DNA of 64,000 nt from Demequina silvatica (GCF_000971215.1 NZ_BBMA01000011.1:1-64000), one strand, 5' to 3'; positions 51,297 through 61,529 are shown, numbered from the stretch's first letter. The notes: generated by a model from the sequence alone, not told the origin. Numbers and translations are program-made.

Positions 51297-52119
51297 CGTG
51301 CTTGCGGCCGTGGCACTGGGGCTCGCCGCCACGTCCGGCGGACCGCCCGACACGACCCCCGAGAGTCACGTGGCCGGCAACAAGTTTCGAATCGAAGACG
51401 TGCTGGACAGGGCTGGTAGTAGTGGCTCGTCCGGCGGCATCACGTCCACTTCGAGTGGCCGCACGATCGAATGGCTCCGCACTCCGGCTTGCGCAGGGCG
51501 CACGCCGCAGACCGCCGAGACCGAGACGTGCTCGCCGCTCGCGGCGGGAGAGGTTCCGGAGTGCGAGGCAGGCATGACGCCGCTCTTCCCGATGTGGTGG
51601 CGCGAGCTCATCGACGGCACGTGGACCGCGTGGGCCGTTGCCACCTGGTACACCTGCCCGAGCGAGGCGGATCTGTTCGCCCTCATCGAGCGCGAATGGA
51701 CCCAGTTGCGGCCCGAGCCCAGCGACATGCGGCTTCAGCCGGACACCGGGGTCGTGTACGCCACCGTCCCGACCATCGCCATCGCCGACGACTCGCAGCG
51801 GTTCCACAACGCGATCCTGCTCGGCGCGGACGTGGAGATCCGCGCGACGCCCGCGAACTACACCTGGACCTGGGGCGATGGCAACGAGACCACCACCGAT
51901 GACCCGGGTGCGCCATACCCCAACGCCACGGTCACGCATGCCTACGGCCGATCTCTCGACTCCGCGACGGTGACGCTCACCACCACGTGGTCGGGGGAGT
52001 GGCGCGCGGGCGGCGGGACGTGGAGCCCGTTCGACACCACCATCGCGACCACATCGCCCGGCGTCGCGCTCGAGGTGTTGCACCCGCGGGCCGTACTGGT
52101 CGACGGTCCGCTCGGCTGA
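51289..52119 (+). CDS. Secreted PKD-like domain protein
   Basis: 276 residues. A short hydrophobic N-terminus (HSVLAAVALGLAATSG) looks like a signal peptide. The C-terminal half has YTWTWGDGNETTTDDPGAP and ATVTHAYGRSLDSATVTL, the W-x-W-G-D-G pattern of PKD-like folds. Pairs of DUF6318 lipoprotein and PKD protein genes are common in Micrococcales, often near pilus or secretion genes, which are absent here. Role unknown. Confidence 0.78.
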   Translation: MHSVLAAVALGLAATSGGPPDTTPESHVAGNKFRIEDVLDRAGSSGSSGGITSTSSGRTIEWLRTPACAGRTPQTAETETCSPLAAGEVPECEAGMTPLFPMWWRELIDGTWTAWAVATWYTCPSEADLFALIEREWTQLRPEPSDMRLQPDTGVVYATVPTIAIADDSQRFHNAILLGADVEIRATPANYTWTWGDGNETTTDDPGAPYPNATVTHAYGRSLDSATVTLTTTWSGEWRAGGGTWSPFDTTIATTSPGVALEVLHPRAVLVDGPLG

Positions 52120-52172
52120 ACTCGCGGGGCCGCCGACCGGCGACCGTGACCCAGCAGTGCCACGCTGGGACC

Positions 52173-52541
52173 ATGCTCGAGATCCCCCACGTCTACCACC
52201 TCGCGCTCGCCGAGGAATGGGACCCCACCGCCACGGAGCCGTACACGGTGTCGACCATCGGACGCACGCTCGAACAGGAGGGGTTCATCCACCTGAGCCT
52301 CGCCCGCCAGGTGCAGGGCGTCGCCGACGCGTTCTACGGCGGCCGCAACGCCGTGCTGCTGCGCATCGACCCCGCGAAGGTGCGCGCCCGGGTCGAGTTC
52401 GAGGAGGTGCCCGAGGTGGGCGACGCGTTCCCGCACCTGTACGGCCCGATCCCTCGGGAAGCGATCGTCAGCGCGACGCCGGTCCCGTTCGGGCCCGATG
52501 GCCGCCACGACTTCTCTGGACAGCTGCCGGATCCGATCTGA
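52173..52541 (+). CDS. DUF952-family protein
   Basis: 122 residues. It begins VYHLALAEEWD and shows EGFIHLSLARQVQGVADAFY and FPHLYGPIPREAI, the typical DUF952 signature. The family is related to the ADP-ribosyltransferase fold in a degenerate form, of unknown function. The ribosome site is poor. Confidence 0.88.
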   Translation: MLEIPHVYHLALAEEWDPTATEPYTVSTIGRTLEQEGFIHLSLARQVQGVADAFYGGRNAVLLRIDPAKVRARVEFEEVPEVGDAFPHLYGPIPREAIVSATPVPFGPDGRHDFSGQLPDPI

Positions 52542-52693
52542 GGCTCGGCACGGAGCGGGCGCCGGAGCCGTGCGCTGGGTTGATAGGGCAGAGCAGAAGT
52601 CTGGCCGCAGATCTGCTCCGGCGTATCAAATTGATCGGGCGAGAGCCGCGCAGTACCGGGGCGCGGACAGGAACAGGCGCACAAGCCCCCACC

Positions 52694-53863
52694 TCACCCG
52701 ACGGTGATCTTGAGGATCCTGTCGTCGCCCTCGCGCGGCTCGCCGCGGCCGTCGGTGTTGTTCGTCGCGACATAGAGGCTGCCGTCCACGCCGATCGCCA
52801 CGTCGCGGATGCGGCCCACCCCGTCGAGGATGACCTCGGGCTCGCCCGTGCCGTCCGCGGTGAGCGGGATGCGCCACAGGCGTTCGCCGCGCAGCGACGC
52901 CATGTACAGCGCCTCGTGCGTGGCGGCCAGGCCTGACGGCGACGCCTCCGCAGGCGCCCACGTCTCGACGGGTGCGGTGACGCCGTCCAGGGGCAGCCCG
53001 TCGTTGCCCTCGGACTCGGGCCAGCCGTAGTCGCGACCGCCCACGATCAGGTTGAGCTCGTCCCACGCGTCCTGGCCGAACTCGCTGGCATACAGCCGCC
53101 CGTCCGCCACGAACGCGAGGCCCTCGACGTTGCGGTGGCCCATCGACCACGCGCGGTTGCCCCACGGGTTCTCGGGCGCGGGCCGGCCGTCCTTCTTGCC
53201 GCCGGTGGCGACCACGCGCAGGATCTTGCCCGCGAGCGACCCGGTCTGGCGCGCCTTCTCCGGCTGGCCGGCGTCGCCGGTCGCCACATACAGGTAGCCG
53301 TCCGGTCCGAACTCGATGCGTCCGCCGTCGTGGTTCTTCGCCTTCGGGATGCCCTCGATGATCGCGGTCGGCTGGCCCAGCAGGTCGCCGGTGAGCTGCA
53401 TCCGCAGCACCGCGTTGTCCTTGGCGCGCGTCACGTACGCGTACACGTACGGGGTGTCGCCCGCGAGCACCGCGATGCCCAGCAGGCCGCCCTCGCCCTT
53501 GGCCGCGACCGTGCCGCGCAGGGCCTCCGCGCCGGGGCCGTTCAGCGTGGTCGCCACGCCCGCGCGCACGCGCTTGATCACCGCGGTGTCGCGCTCGGAG
53601 ACCAGCAGTGACCCGTCGGCCATCGGCTCGATCGCCCACGGCACGTCGAGCCCGGTCGCGACCACCTCCTGCGAGGTCACCTCGGCGGTCGCCGAGCCGC
53701 CGATCTCGGTGGGCGCGACGGGGACCGCGGACGTGGTGGGCGTGGTGCCGGACACGATCCTGGAGGCGCTTGCGCTCGGCTCGCCGTCCGAGGTGGACGA
53801 GCACGCGGACAGCGTGAGCGGGATCAGGCAGGCGAGCGCGGCGATGCGAGGGCGGAACGACAT
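52694..53863 (-). CDS. PQQ-type sugar dehydrogenase lipoprotein (GDSL/GdhB-like)
   Basis: 389 residues. Lipoprotein signal (LACLIPLTLSACSS, Cys21) followed by the six-bladed propeller of soluble glucose/sorbosone dehydrogenases: GLDVPWAIEPMADGSLLVSE near residue 73, LGIAVLAGDTPYVYAYV, HDGGRIEFGPDGYLYVATGD near 195 and AWSMGHRNVEGLAF with a conserved His/Arg-Asn pair. It oxidises aldoses with PQQ at the cell surface. It has a clear promoter. Confidence 0.88.
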   Translation of the reverse strand: MSFRPRIAALACLIPLTLSACSSTSDGEPSASASRIVSGTTPTTSAVPVAPTEIGGSATAEVTSQEVVATGLDVPWAIEPMADGSLLVSERDTAVIKRVRAGVATTLNGPGAEALRGTVAAKGEGGLLGIAVLAGDTPYVYAYVTRAKDNAVLRMQLTGDLLGQPTAIIEGIPKAKNHDGGRIEFGPDGYLYVATGDAGQPEKARQTGSLAGKILRVVATGGKKDGRPAPENPWGNRAWSMGHRNVEGLAFVADGRLYASEFGQDAWDELNLIVGGRDYGWPESEGNDGLPLDGVTAPVETWAPAEASPSGLAATHEALYMASLRGERLWRIPLTADGTGEPEVILDGVGRIRDVAIGVDGSLYVATNNTDGRGEPREGDDRILKITVG

Positions 53864-53872
53864 AACCGCACC

Positions 53873-53901
53873 AGATTAGGCACGCCTCACGAGGTTGTAA
53901 A
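53873..53901 (-). promoter_or_regulatory. Sigma-70-type promoter of the sugar dehydrogenase gene
   Basis: On the minus strand TTTACA (53901-53896), a 17-nt spacer and TAATCT (53878-53873) lie in an AT-rich island upstream of the ATG at 53863. -10 to start codon is 9 nt, so the leader is very short or absent. Confidence 0.65.
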
Positions 53902-53960
53902 AGTTGACACTCTCATAACAATGTGCCTACCCCGGGGGGTACGGCGGGACGATGCGCGGG

Positions 53961-55598
53961 TCACCCGAGCACGAGCCGTCGCAGGGTCGCGAGGGGCACC
54001 GCCCCGTAGCCGAGCACCGCGCTGTGGAACTCCCGGATGTCGAAGCCAGGCCGGCGCTCCGCCTCCGCGCGGATCGCGAGGATCTCGAGCCGCCCCACCA
54101 TGTAGGCGAGCGCCTGGCCGGGGAGCCCGATGTAGCGGTCGACCTCCTGCTCCACGTGGTGGCGGTCCAGCGGCGAGTGCGCGAGGCAGTAGTCGATGGC
54201 CTGGTCGCGGCTCCAGCCGAGCGCGTGGATGCCGGTGTCGACCACCAGGCGGCACGCGCGCAGCGAGTCCGCGCTGAGCATCCCCACGCGCGACAGCTCG
54301 GACGTGTACAGGCCCATCTCGTCCGCGTGGCGCTCGGTGTAGAGCCCCCAGCCCTCGCCGTACGCGGTCGAGCCGAACTCGCGCTGCACGCGGTGCAGCG
54401 ACTCGTCCTCGGCGTGGAGCGCGCACTGCAGATGGTGGCCGGGGACGGCCTCGTGGTACGCGATCGCCTCGAGCTCGTAGGTCGCCCAGGCGTGCGGGTC
54501 GGAGGTCTTGAAGAAGAAGTCGCCCTCCTTGCCCGTCTCGGGCACGGGTGCCGAGTAGTACGCCATCGCCCCGAAGTCGGTCGCGTGGCCCACGCAGCGC
54601 GACCGCGGCAGCCGGGCGAACCACGCGGGCGCCGCCTCCTCGGCGTTCGCCAGTGCCGCCTCGGCGTCGCGGATCACGTCCTCGGCGCGCGTGTAGCGCA
54701 GGGCCTCGTCGTCCCGCAGCCGCGCGTAGATCTCCGCGATGTCCTCCGTCCCGAGCAGCGGACCCGCGATGGACCGGTACTCGTCCTCGAGACGCGCGAC
54801 GGTGTCGAGCCCGAGCTGGTGGACCTCCTCGGGAGTGATGTCGAGCTGCAGGTGCGCCCACATGCGGTCGCGGTACACGGCGGCGCCGCCCGCGAGGTGC
54901 ACCAGCCCGGGCGTGGAGTCCGGCAGGCCGCGGTCCGCGAGGGACCGGAGCCGGTCCGCGAAGCGCGCCACGCCCGGGTGCACCGCCTCGGCGACCACGC
55001 GATCACGTGCCGCGACCCAGCCCGCACGCCCCGCATCGTCCATCTCGCTCGGGGGTGCCTGCGCGAGCAGGCGGTCGTCGCCGGCATGCGCGTCGCGCAG
55101 GTAGCCCTCCGCGGAGCGGGCCGTGTCGAGCAGGTGGCGCTCGAGCGCGACCCGGCCCTCGGCGGCGGCGTCCTCCGCGACGTCCATGAGGTCGTCGAGG
55201 AAGCGGGGGAGGCGGCGCAGCTTGGTGAGGTAGTCCTCGCCGTGCGCGGCGGTGCGCAGGGGGAACGCGTCGATGAAGGACAGCACGTTCTCCCACGCGC
55301 CCATGGTGGGGTTGAGGTGGAGCAGCTCGGGCTCCCACGCGAGGTGCAGCGCCGCGGAGCGCGCATGCGATGCGACCGAGTCGCGCAGCGCGAGCGCCTG
55401 CAGGTCGTCGCCCACGTCGATCGCCTCGGCGGCGCGCGCGAAGCCCACGAGCCGCTCGTGGGCGGCGGCGCGACCCTCCACGGACACGTCGTTCCACTCG
55501 GCGAGGTGCTCGAGCCGCCCGTCCCACATGAGGTCGAGCGGGCTGAGGGACATCGCGTAGGCGTAGTACTCGTCGGCGAGCGCGGTCAGGTCGGTCAT
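53961..55598 (-). CDS. DUF885-family metallopeptidase-like protein
   Basis: 545 residues. DUF885 features are the zinc-binding YHEAVPGHHLQ (H-E-x4-H-H) near residue 313, AYGEGWGLYTERHADEMGLY near 345 and SRDQAIDYCLAHSPL near 420. A related class is carboxypeptidase-like. No signal peptide, so probably cytosolic. A genome word (55032) encodes MDDAGR. Confidence 0.88.
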   Translation of the reverse strand: MTDLTALADEYYAYAMSLSPLDLMWDGRLEHLAEWNDVSVEGRAAAHERLVGFARAAEAIDVGDDLQALALRDSVASHARSAALHLAWEPELLHLNPTMGAWENVLSFIDAFPLRTAAHGEDYLTKLRRLPRFLDDLMDVAEDAAAEGRVALERHLLDTARSAEGYLRDAHAGDDRLLAQAPPSEMDDAGRAGWVAARDRVVAEAVHPGVARFADRLRSLADRGLPDSTPGLVHLAGGAAVYRDRMWAHLQLDITPEEVHQLGLDTVARLEDEYRSIAGPLLGTEDIAEIYARLRDDEALRYTRAEDVIRDAEAALANAEEAAPAWFARLPRSRCVGHATDFGAMAYYSAPVPETGKEGDFFFKTSDPHAWATYELEAIAYHEAVPGHHLQCALHAEDESLHRVQREFGSTAYGEGWGLYTERHADEMGLYTSELSRVGMLSADSLRACRLVVDTGIHALGWSRDQAIDYCLAHSPLDRHHVEQEVDRYIGLPGQALAYMVGRLEILAIRAEAERRPGFDIREFHSAVLGYGAVPLATLRRLVLG

Positions 55599-55632
55599 GG
55601 TCCGACGCTACCCGCGCATCGTCCCTGGATGG

Positions 55633-56034
55633 TCACTCGTCGGCGCCGTCGGCCTCCATCAGGCAGATCCAGTTCTCGGCGGGATCGCGGAACCATGCGG
55701 TCAGCGGCATGCGACCCTCGGGGTCGCGCGCGATCCCGTCCTCGTCGGTCCACTCGAGCCGCTCGAACCTCACGCCCTTGCCCTTGAGCTGCTCGACGGT
55801 CGACTCGAAGTCGTCGACCGCGAAGTTGAGGACCGTGTGCGAGGCGGGCGCGTGGTCGGCCTTCTCGTAGACCAGCGTCGAGCCGCCGCCGGGGTACATG
55901 AGGCGCAGCATGGGTCCCATGCCCTCGTCGTCGTAGAACCTCACGTCGAGGCCCAGGGTGTCGCCGTAGAAGTCGCGGGCCTTCTCCACCGAGTCGGTCG
56001 AGAAGCTGGCGAAGGTGGTCGCGTCGCTCAGCAT
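55633..56034 (-). CDS. VOC-family protein
   Basis: 133 residues, glyoxalase/bleomycin-resistance fold: FASFSTDSVEKARDFYGDTL at the start and WFRDPAENWICLMEAD at the end. It resembles the next VOC gene upstream (56054-56428) in layout (SFSTDS/CFSTDS and the same ending), so the two look like a tandem duplication. Substrate unknown. Confidence 0.84.
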   Translation of the reverse strand: MLSDATTFASFSTDSVEKARDFYGDTLGLDVRFYDDEGMGPMLRLMYPGGGSTLVYEKADHAPASHTVLNFAVDDFESTVEQLKGKGVRFERLEWTDEDGIARDPEGRMPLTAWFRDPAENWICLMEADGADE

Positions 56035-56053
56035 GCTGGTGCGCCCCTCGCCC

Positions 56054-56428
56054 TCAGGCCGGCATCTCGCCGACGGCGATCCAGTTGCCCGCCGGATCCT
56101 GGAACCACGCGGTGGGCGGCATGTTCTCCTCGCGAGCGATCCCGTCCGCATCGGTGTAGGGCAGGTCGGCGAACGTGATGCCCTTCGCCTTGAGCTCCGC
56201 GACCTCGGCCGCGACGTCCTTGCCCGACAGCACCAGCACGGTGTGCGCGGCGGGGACGTGGTCCTCCTTGAGGTAGATCAGCACGCGCGTGCCGTCCGCG
56301 AACTGGAGGACCACTGTGTCCTCCTGCTCCATGAAGATCGGGATGCCGAGCGTGTCGACGTAGAACTCCTTGGTCTTCGCGATCGAGTCCGTGGAGAAGC
56401 ACGCGGTCGCGACGTTGTCCTTGAGCAT
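56054..56428 (-). CDS. VOC-family protein, tandem paralogue
   Basis: 124 residues: ACFSTDSIAKTKEFYVDTLG at the start, HTVLVLSGKDVAAEVAEL in the middle, and AWFQDPAGNWIAVGEM at the end. It is separated from its paralogue by 19 nt and probably co-transcribed with it. Confidence 0.84.
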   Translation of the reverse strand: MLKDNVATACFSTDSIAKTKEFYVDTLGIPIFMEQEDTVVLQFADGTRVLIYLKEDHVPAAHTVLVLSGKDVAAEVAELKAKGITFADLPYTDADGIAREENMPPTAWFQDPAGNWIAVGEMPA

Positions 56429-56541
56429 GATGGCCTCCGGCGCGCCTGGGGAGACGCGCGGCGCCGGGCGCGCTGCGCAGCGCCGCACATCTCAGTGTGC
56501 GCCCGCCCGCACGCGTCCGCTGGGCGGCGGCGAGGACGCCG

Positions 56542-56877
56542 TCAGCTGCCGGGCAGCGGCTCCGCCTCGTGCACCTCGATGAGGCAGCCGTCGCCCATCC
56601 CGAGGTGCGGATGCGACTGCGCGAGCGCGACCGCGGCGTCCCGGTTGTCAGCCTCGAGGATCGAGTAGCCGGCGACCTGGAGATCCGACATCGCGACCCC
56701 GTCGGGCGTCACGCGGACCCCTCCCGCGAGCGGCGTGCCGAGGTCGATCATCCCGTCGCCCACGCTCCTCGCCCACCCGTACCAGGCGTCCATCATCTCC
56801 TGGACCTGCTCGGGCTCGGGCGGCTCGGCATCCGCCGGCATCGGGGGCGCGTGATAGATGAACACGTACTTGGGCAT
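56542..56877 (-). CDS. YCII-related domain protein
   Basis: 111 residues. It begins KYVFIYHAPPMP and has MDAWYGWARSVGDGMIDLGT and the YCII His/Asp segment ILEADNRDAAVALAQSHPHL. YCII proteins are small ferredoxin-like enzymes of unclear function, often beside ECF sigma factors. It is divergent from the ileS T-box. Confidence 0.87.
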   Translation of the reverse strand: MPKYVFIYHAPPMPADAEPPEPEQVQEMMDAWYGWARSVGDGMIDLGTPLAGGVRVTPDGVAMSDLQVAGYSILEADNRDAAVALAQSHPHLGMGDGCLIEVHEAEPLPGS

Positions 56878-57009
56878 GGTCCGCTCCGTCTCCGCTCGGC
56901 CTCGTCGCCGGCGTCGCTTCCAGTCTGCGCCGGGACGATGCGGGGCGCAGGTCGGGCGGTCGGGTCGCCGGCGGCGGCCGGGAGGGTGCCCGTCCGGGGG
57001 AGGCCCCGG

Positions 57010-57224
57010 TACACTGGCACGCAGCAGCGTCGACCCGGCCATCACCGGTGAGCTTGCGGAAGAACAGGTCTCGGCCCCAGTAGAACCGCACGGGCAGCCC
57101 GTCACAGCGACTACGAGCGGTCGTCCACCCACCCGGGTGAGCGGCAAGCGGGGTGGTACCGCGCATCGTCCCTCGGGGCGGGGCGTCCTCGCAGTCGAGA
57201 CACTGGACCACCGCAGAGGACCGC
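57010..57224 (+). promoter_or_regulatory. T-box riboswitch of ileS
   Basis: TACACT (57010-57015) is a likely -10. The leader shows an isoleucine specifier region, CCCGGCCATCACCGGTGAGC (57033-57052; specifier ATC), and the conserved T-box GGGTGGTACCGCG (57151-57163), whose TGG pairs with the tRNA acceptor end. No T-run terminator follows, so regulation is probably translational, by exposing AGAGGA before the ATG, as in actinobacterial ileS leaders. A genome word overlaps the end of the T-box (57162). Confidence 0.88.
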
Positions 57225-60200
57225 ATGACCGCCGCGCGCTATCCCCTTCACCGCAGCTCCGACCGCGACACGCACGCCGAGGTGCCGCCGTCGCCGCACC
57301 TCCCGTCCATCGAGACGGACGTGCTCGCGTACTGGGAGGCGGACAGGACGTTCCAGGCGTCGATCGACAACCGTCCCGCGCGGACCGAGGACGGCAACAA
57401 CGAGTTCGTCTTCTACGACGGCCCTCCGTTCGCCAACGGCCTGCCGCACTACGGCCACCTGCTCACCGGCTACGCCAAGGACGTGGTGCCGCGCTTCGAG
57501 ACCATGCGCGGCAAGCGCGTCGAGCGCCGCTTCGGGTGGGACACCCACGGCCTGCCCGCGGAGCTCGAGGCCGAGCGCGTGCTGGGCATCACCGACAAGT
57601 CGCAGATCGAGGAGATGGGCATCGCGGCGTTCAACGACGCATGCCAGCAGTCGGTGCTGAAGTACACCAAGGAGTGGGAGCAGTACGTCACCCGTCAGGC
57701 CCGCTGGGTGGACTTCGAGAACGACTACAAGACGCTCGACGTCACCTTCATGGAGTCCGTCATCTGGGCCTTCAAGTCGCTGTACGACAAGGGCCTCGCG
57801 TACGAGGGCTTCCGCGTGCTGCCGTACTGCTGGCGCGACGAGACCCCGCTGTCCAACCACGAGCTCCGCATGGACGACGACGTCTACGCGATGCGCCAGG
57901 ACCCCGCGCTCACCGTGCTGTTCCCGCTGCTCGACGAGTTCGGCCGCCCGTCCGGCGAGAACCTCATCGTGTGGACCACCACGCCGTGGACGCTGCCCTC
58001 GAACCTGGCCGCCGCGGTGGGCCCCGAGATCGAGTACGCCGTGGTCGAGCCCGGCTCGGAGTCCGCGTTCGCCGGCTCGCGCATCGTGCTGGCCAAGGCT
58101 CGCGTGGGCGCGTACGCCCGCGAGCTGGGCGCGCTCGCGCCCGAGGGCGAGGTCCCCGCTCCCGAGCACGCCCAGATCGTCGGCACCGTGCTGGGCCGCG
58201 ACCTCGCCGGCCGCCGCTACCAGGCGCCGTTCGACACGTACGCGGACCGCGACAACGTCCACCAGGTCCTCACCGCCGACTACGTGTCGACCGAGGACGG
58301 CACCGGCATCGTCCACCTGGCGCCCGCCTTCGGTGAGGACGACATGATCGCCTGCCAGGAGGCAGGCATCGAGCCCGTCATCCCGATCGACTCGAAGGGC
58401 CGCTTCACCTCCGAGTTCCCGCGCTACGAGGGCCAGCAGGTCTTCGACGCGAACCCGCTGGTGATCGCGGACCTCAAGGAGGCGGGCATCGTCCTCCGCC
58501 ACGAGACGTACGACCACAGCTACCCGCACTGCTGGCGCTGCCGCAACCCGCTGATCTACCGCGCAGTGGGCTCGTGGTTCATCGGCGTGACGCAGTTCCG
58601 CGACCGCATGGTCGAGCTCAACGAGGACATCACCTGGGTCCCCGAGCACATCAAGCACGGCCAGTTCGGCAAGTGGCTCGAGGGTGCGCGCGACTGGTCG
58701 ATCTCGCGCAACCGCTACTTCGGCACGCCCATCCCCGTGTGGGTCTCCGACGACCCGGCGTTCCCGCGCACCGACGTCTACGGCTCGCTCGAGGAGCTCG
58801 AGCGCGACTTCGGCCGCGTCCCGCTGGACGAGCGGGGAGAGCCGAACCTGCATCGTCCCTTCATCGACGACCTCACCCGCCCCAACCCGGACGACCCGTC
58901 CGGCAAGGCCACCATGCGCCGCATCCCCGACGTGTTCGACGTGTGGTTCGACTCCGGCTCGATGCCGTTCGCGCAGGTGCACTACCCGTTCGAGAACCGC
59001 GACTGGTTCGACGGGCACAACCCGGCGGACTTCATCGTCGAGTACATCGGCCAGACCCGCGGCTGGTTCTACGTCATGCACGTCCTCGCGACGGCGCTGT
59101 TCGACCGCCCGGCGTTCAAGACGTGCGTCTCGCACGGCATCGTTCTCGGCTCCGACGGCCGCAAGATGTCGAAGTCGCTGCGCAACTACCCGGACGTCAA
59201 CGAGGTGTTCCACCGCGACGGCTCCGACGCGATGCGCTGGTTCCTCATGTCCTCGCCGATCCTGCGCGGCGGCAACCTCATCGTCACCGAGGAGGGCATC
59301 CGCGAGGGCGTCCGCCAGGTGCTGCTGCCGCTGTGGTCCACGTACTACTTCTTCACGCTGTACGCGGGGGCCGCGCAGGGCGGCACCGGGGTCCTGGGCG
59401 TGGAGGTGGACGATGCGCGGGTCGCCTCGCTGCCCGTGATGGACAGGTACGTGCTGGCCAAGACGGCGGACCTGGTGACCGAGGTCACCGCGCAGATGGA
59501 GGCGTTCGACGTGCCGGGCGCGTCCGAGTCGCTGCGCGTCTACATGGACCTGCTCACCAACTGGTACGTCCGCACGCAGCGCGACCGCTTCTGGGACGAG
59601 GACCAGGACGCGTTCGACACGCTCTACACGGTGCTGGTGACGCTCACGCGTCTCGCGGCGCCGCTGCTGCCGCTGATCTCCGAGGAGATCTACCGCGGCC
59701 TCACCGGCGAGCGGTCGGTGCACCTCACCGACTACCCGGTCGCGCCCGCCGCCTGGGCCGACTCGTCGCTCGGCGGCGTGATGGACCAGGTGCGCGAGGT
59801 GGTGTCCTCGGCGCATGCCCTGCGCAAGGCACGCCAGATCCGCGTGCGCCAGCCGCTCACCTCGCTCGAGGTGGCCGTGGCCGCGCCCGCCGCGCTCGAG
59901 GAGTACGCGGGCCTGATCGCGTCGGAGCTCAACGTCAAGGCCGTCTCGCTGGTCACCGTGGAGGCGTTCACCGAGGCGAACCCCGTCGAGCGTCGCCTCA
60001 CGGTCAACGCGCGTGCGGCCGGACCGCGCATCGGCAAGGACGTCCAGGCCGCCATCAAGGGCTCCAAGACCGGCGACTGGTCGGACGCGTCGGGCCAGGT
60101 GGTCTCCGGCGGCATCGCGCTGGTCGAGGGCGAGTACGAGCTCGAGACCGTGATCGGGTCCGCGGACGTCACGGCGGCGGTGCTGCCCGGCGGCGGGTTC

Positions 60201-60452
60201 GTGCTGCTGCACACGGACATCACGCCCGAGCTCGAGGCCGAGGGCTTCGCGCGCGACCTCATCCGCGCCATCCAGGACGAGCGCAAGTCCGCGGGCCTCA
60301 ACGTGTCCGACAGGATCGTGCTCACGCTCACCGTGCCAAGCTCGCGCCTGGAGGCCGTGGCGACCCACCGCGAGCTGATCTCGGGCGAGGTGCTCGCGGT
60401 CGAGCTTCACGTGACCGAGGGCGACCAGTCCATCGGGGTGGCCAAGGCCTGA
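57225..60452 (+). CDS. ileS: Isoleucyl-tRNA synthetase, eukaryote-like type
   Basis: 1075 residues. The class I signature HYGH is in [17 protein letters not shown] near residue 75 and KMSKS is in [13 protein letters not shown] near 646. An editing (CP1) domain and a zinc-like [11 protein letters not shown] near 431 are present. Sequence style ([27 protein letters not shown]) fits the IleS2 eukaryote-like group found in mycobacteria, usually tolerant to mupirocin. It charges tRNA-Ile and is controlled by the T-box leader. Confidence 0.95.
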   Translation: MTAARYPLHRSSDRDTHAEVPPSPHLPSIETDVLAYWEADRTFQASIDNRPARTEDGNNEFVFYDGPPFANGLPHYGHLLTGYAKDVVPRFETMRGKRVERRFGWDTHGLPAELEAERVLGITDKSQIEEMGIAAFNDACQQSVLKYTKEWEQYVTRQARWVDFENDYKTLDVTFMESVIWAFKSLYDKGLAYEGFRVLPYCWRDETPLSNHELRMDDDVYAMRQDPALTVLFPLLDEFGRPSGENLIVWTTTPWTLPSNLAAAVGPEIEYAVVEPGSESAFAGSRIVLAKARVGAYARELGALAPEGEVPAPEHAQIVGTVLGRDLAGRRYQAPFDTYADRDNVHQVLTADYVSTEDGTGIVHLAPAFGEDDMIACQEAGIEPVIPIDSKGRFTSEFPRYEGQQVFDANPLVIADLKEAGIVLRHETYDHSYPHCWRCRNPLIYRAVGSWFIGVTQFRDRMVELNEDITWVPEHIKHGQFGKWLEGARDWSISRNRYFGTPIPVWVSDDPAFPRTDVYGSLEELERDFGRVPLDERGEPNLHRPFIDDLTRPNPDDPSGKATMRRIPDVFDVWFDSGSMPFAQVHYPFENRDWFDGHNPADFIVEYIGQTRGWFYVMHVLATALFDRPAFKTCVSHGIVLGSDGRKMSKSLRNYPDVNEVFHRDGSDAMRWFLMSSPILRGGNLIVTEEGIREGVRQVLLPLWSTYYFFTLYAGAAQGGTGVLGVEVDDARVASLPVMDRYVLAKTADLVTEVTAQMEAFDVPGASESLRVYMDLLTNWYVRTQRDRFWDEDQDAFDTLYTVLVTLTRLAAPLLPLISEEIYRGLTGERSVHLTDYPVAPAAWADSSLGGVMDQVREVVSSAHALRKARQIRVRQPLTSLEVAVAAPAALEEYAGLIASELNVKAVSLVTVEAFTEANPVERRLTVNARAAGPRIGKDVQAAIKGSKTGDWSDASGQVVSGGIALVEGEYELETVIGSADVTAAVLPGGGFVLLHTDITPELEAEGFARDLIRAIQDERKSAGLNVSDRIVLTLTVPSSRLEAVATHRELISGEVLAVELHVTEGDQSIGVAKA

Positions 60453-60462
60453 CCACCCCCGA

Positions 60463-60562
60463 GAATTCGCTCCGCACGGTTTCGCGCGCGACACCCCGGC
60501 GATCGCAGGCAGTCCGCCTCGATCGGTCGGGGTGTCGGATCTCGAACCGTGCGCAGCGAATC
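60463..60562. repeat. Large imperfect hairpin between ileS and the sulfurtransferase gene
   Basis: Arms of about 35 nt (60463-60498 and 60528-60562) pair with few mismatches: outer block CGCTCCGCACGGTT against AACCGTGCGCAGCG, inner block CGACACCCCG against CGGGGTGTCG. The 29-nt loop contains GCGATCGC. It may terminate ileS, or be a MITE-like or REP-like element. Confidence 0.65.
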
Positions 60563-60579
60563 GAGTTGAGGAGGAACCC

Positions 60580-61404
60580 ATGCCCGTGCTCATCTCCTCC
60601 GCCGCGCTCGACGCGGCCCGCGCATCGTCCACCCCGCCGCGACTGCTCGACGTGCGCTGGTCGCTCGCGCAGCCGAACAGCCTCGCCGAGCACGCCGCGG
60701 GCCACCTCCCGGGCGCGGTGTACGTGGACCTCGACACCGAGCTCGCGGACATCGGCGACCCGGTGCGCGGCCGGCACCCGCTGCCGTCGCGGGAGGCGTT
60801 CGAGGCCGCCGCGCGACGGTGGGGCCTCGAGGACGGCGACTCCGTGGCGGTCTACGACGCGGGCCACGGCTTCGGCGCCGCGCGCGCGTGGTGGCTGCTG
60901 CGGCACGCGGGCGTCGAGGTCCGGATCCTCGACGGCGGCTACGCGGCGTGGGTGCTCGCGGGCCTGCCGGTCGAGACCGGCGAGGTGACCCCGGCACCAG
61001 GGAGCGCGACGCTCGGCTGGGGCGGGATGCCCGTGATCGAGGCGGACGATGCGGCGGCCTGGCCCGCGCACGGCCTCCTTCTCGACGCGCGGGCGGGGGA
61101 GAGGTTCCGGGGCGAGGTCGAGCCGATGGACCCCGTCGCCGGCCACATCCCCGGCGCGATCAACGCGCCTACCAGCGAGAACGTCGCGGCCTCGGGACTG
61201 TTCCTGTCCGGTGCGGAGCTCGAGGAGCGCTTCGCGGGGCTGGGCGTGACCGCGGATGCCGACGTGGCCGTGTACTGCGGCTCGGGCGTGACCGCCGCGC
61301 ACCAGATCGCGGCGCTCGAGATCGCGGGCGTGCGGGCGGCGCTGTACCCGGGCTCGTGGTCGGAGTGGGCCAACCAGGGCCGCGAGGTCGCGACGGGAGC
61401 CTGA
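60580..61404 (+). CDS. sseA: Thiosulfate/3-mercaptopyruvate sulfurtransferase
   Basis: 274 residues, two rhodanese domains. The first contains LLDVRWSLAQPNSLAEHAAG and HLPGAVYVDLDTEL. The second contains the active-site Cys in YCGSGVTAAHQIAALE near residue 231. GAGGAGG precedes the ATG. It transfers sulfane sulfur to thiol acceptors or cyanide. Two genome words encode ARASSTP and ADDAAAW. Confidence 0.9.
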   Translation: MPVLISSAALDAARASSTPPRLLDVRWSLAQPNSLAEHAAGHLPGAVYVDLDTELADIGDPVRGRHPLPSREAFEAAARRWGLEDGDSVAVYDAGHGFGAARAWWLLRHAGVEVRILDGGYAAWVLAGLPVETGEVTPAPGSATLGWGGMPVIEADDAAAWPAHGLLLDARAGERFRGEVEPMDPVAGHIPGAINAPTSENVAASGLFLSGAELEERFAGLGVTADADVAVYCGSGVTAAHQIAALEIAGVRAALYPGSWSEWANQGREVATGA

Positions 61405-61529
61405 CCCCGCGCCCCCGAGCACCTCTCCACGCCACTCGCGCCCACGCTGCTCCCGCGCGCGCATGTGTACGTTCACATCGGGCGTTGTGGTGGATCAGTG
61501 CCACATCCGCGTGGATAGGTGCACGCGGG

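Noticed and set aside
58306..58314. GCATCGTCC within ileS (also 58486 and 58850).
   Set aside because: Only nine bases match, and at least the first falls in the conserved GIVHLAP motif of the synthetase, so protein constraint explains it.
57111..60752. Very long open frame antisense to ileS.
   Set aside because: Shadow of ileS codon bias; no domain, and the sense frame has all synthetase motifs.
61463..61476. TGTGTACGTTCACA matches the GTG-N6-CAC pattern of Crp/GlxR sites.
   Set aside because: It lies between two convergent genes, far from any start codon, so a regulatory role is unlikely.
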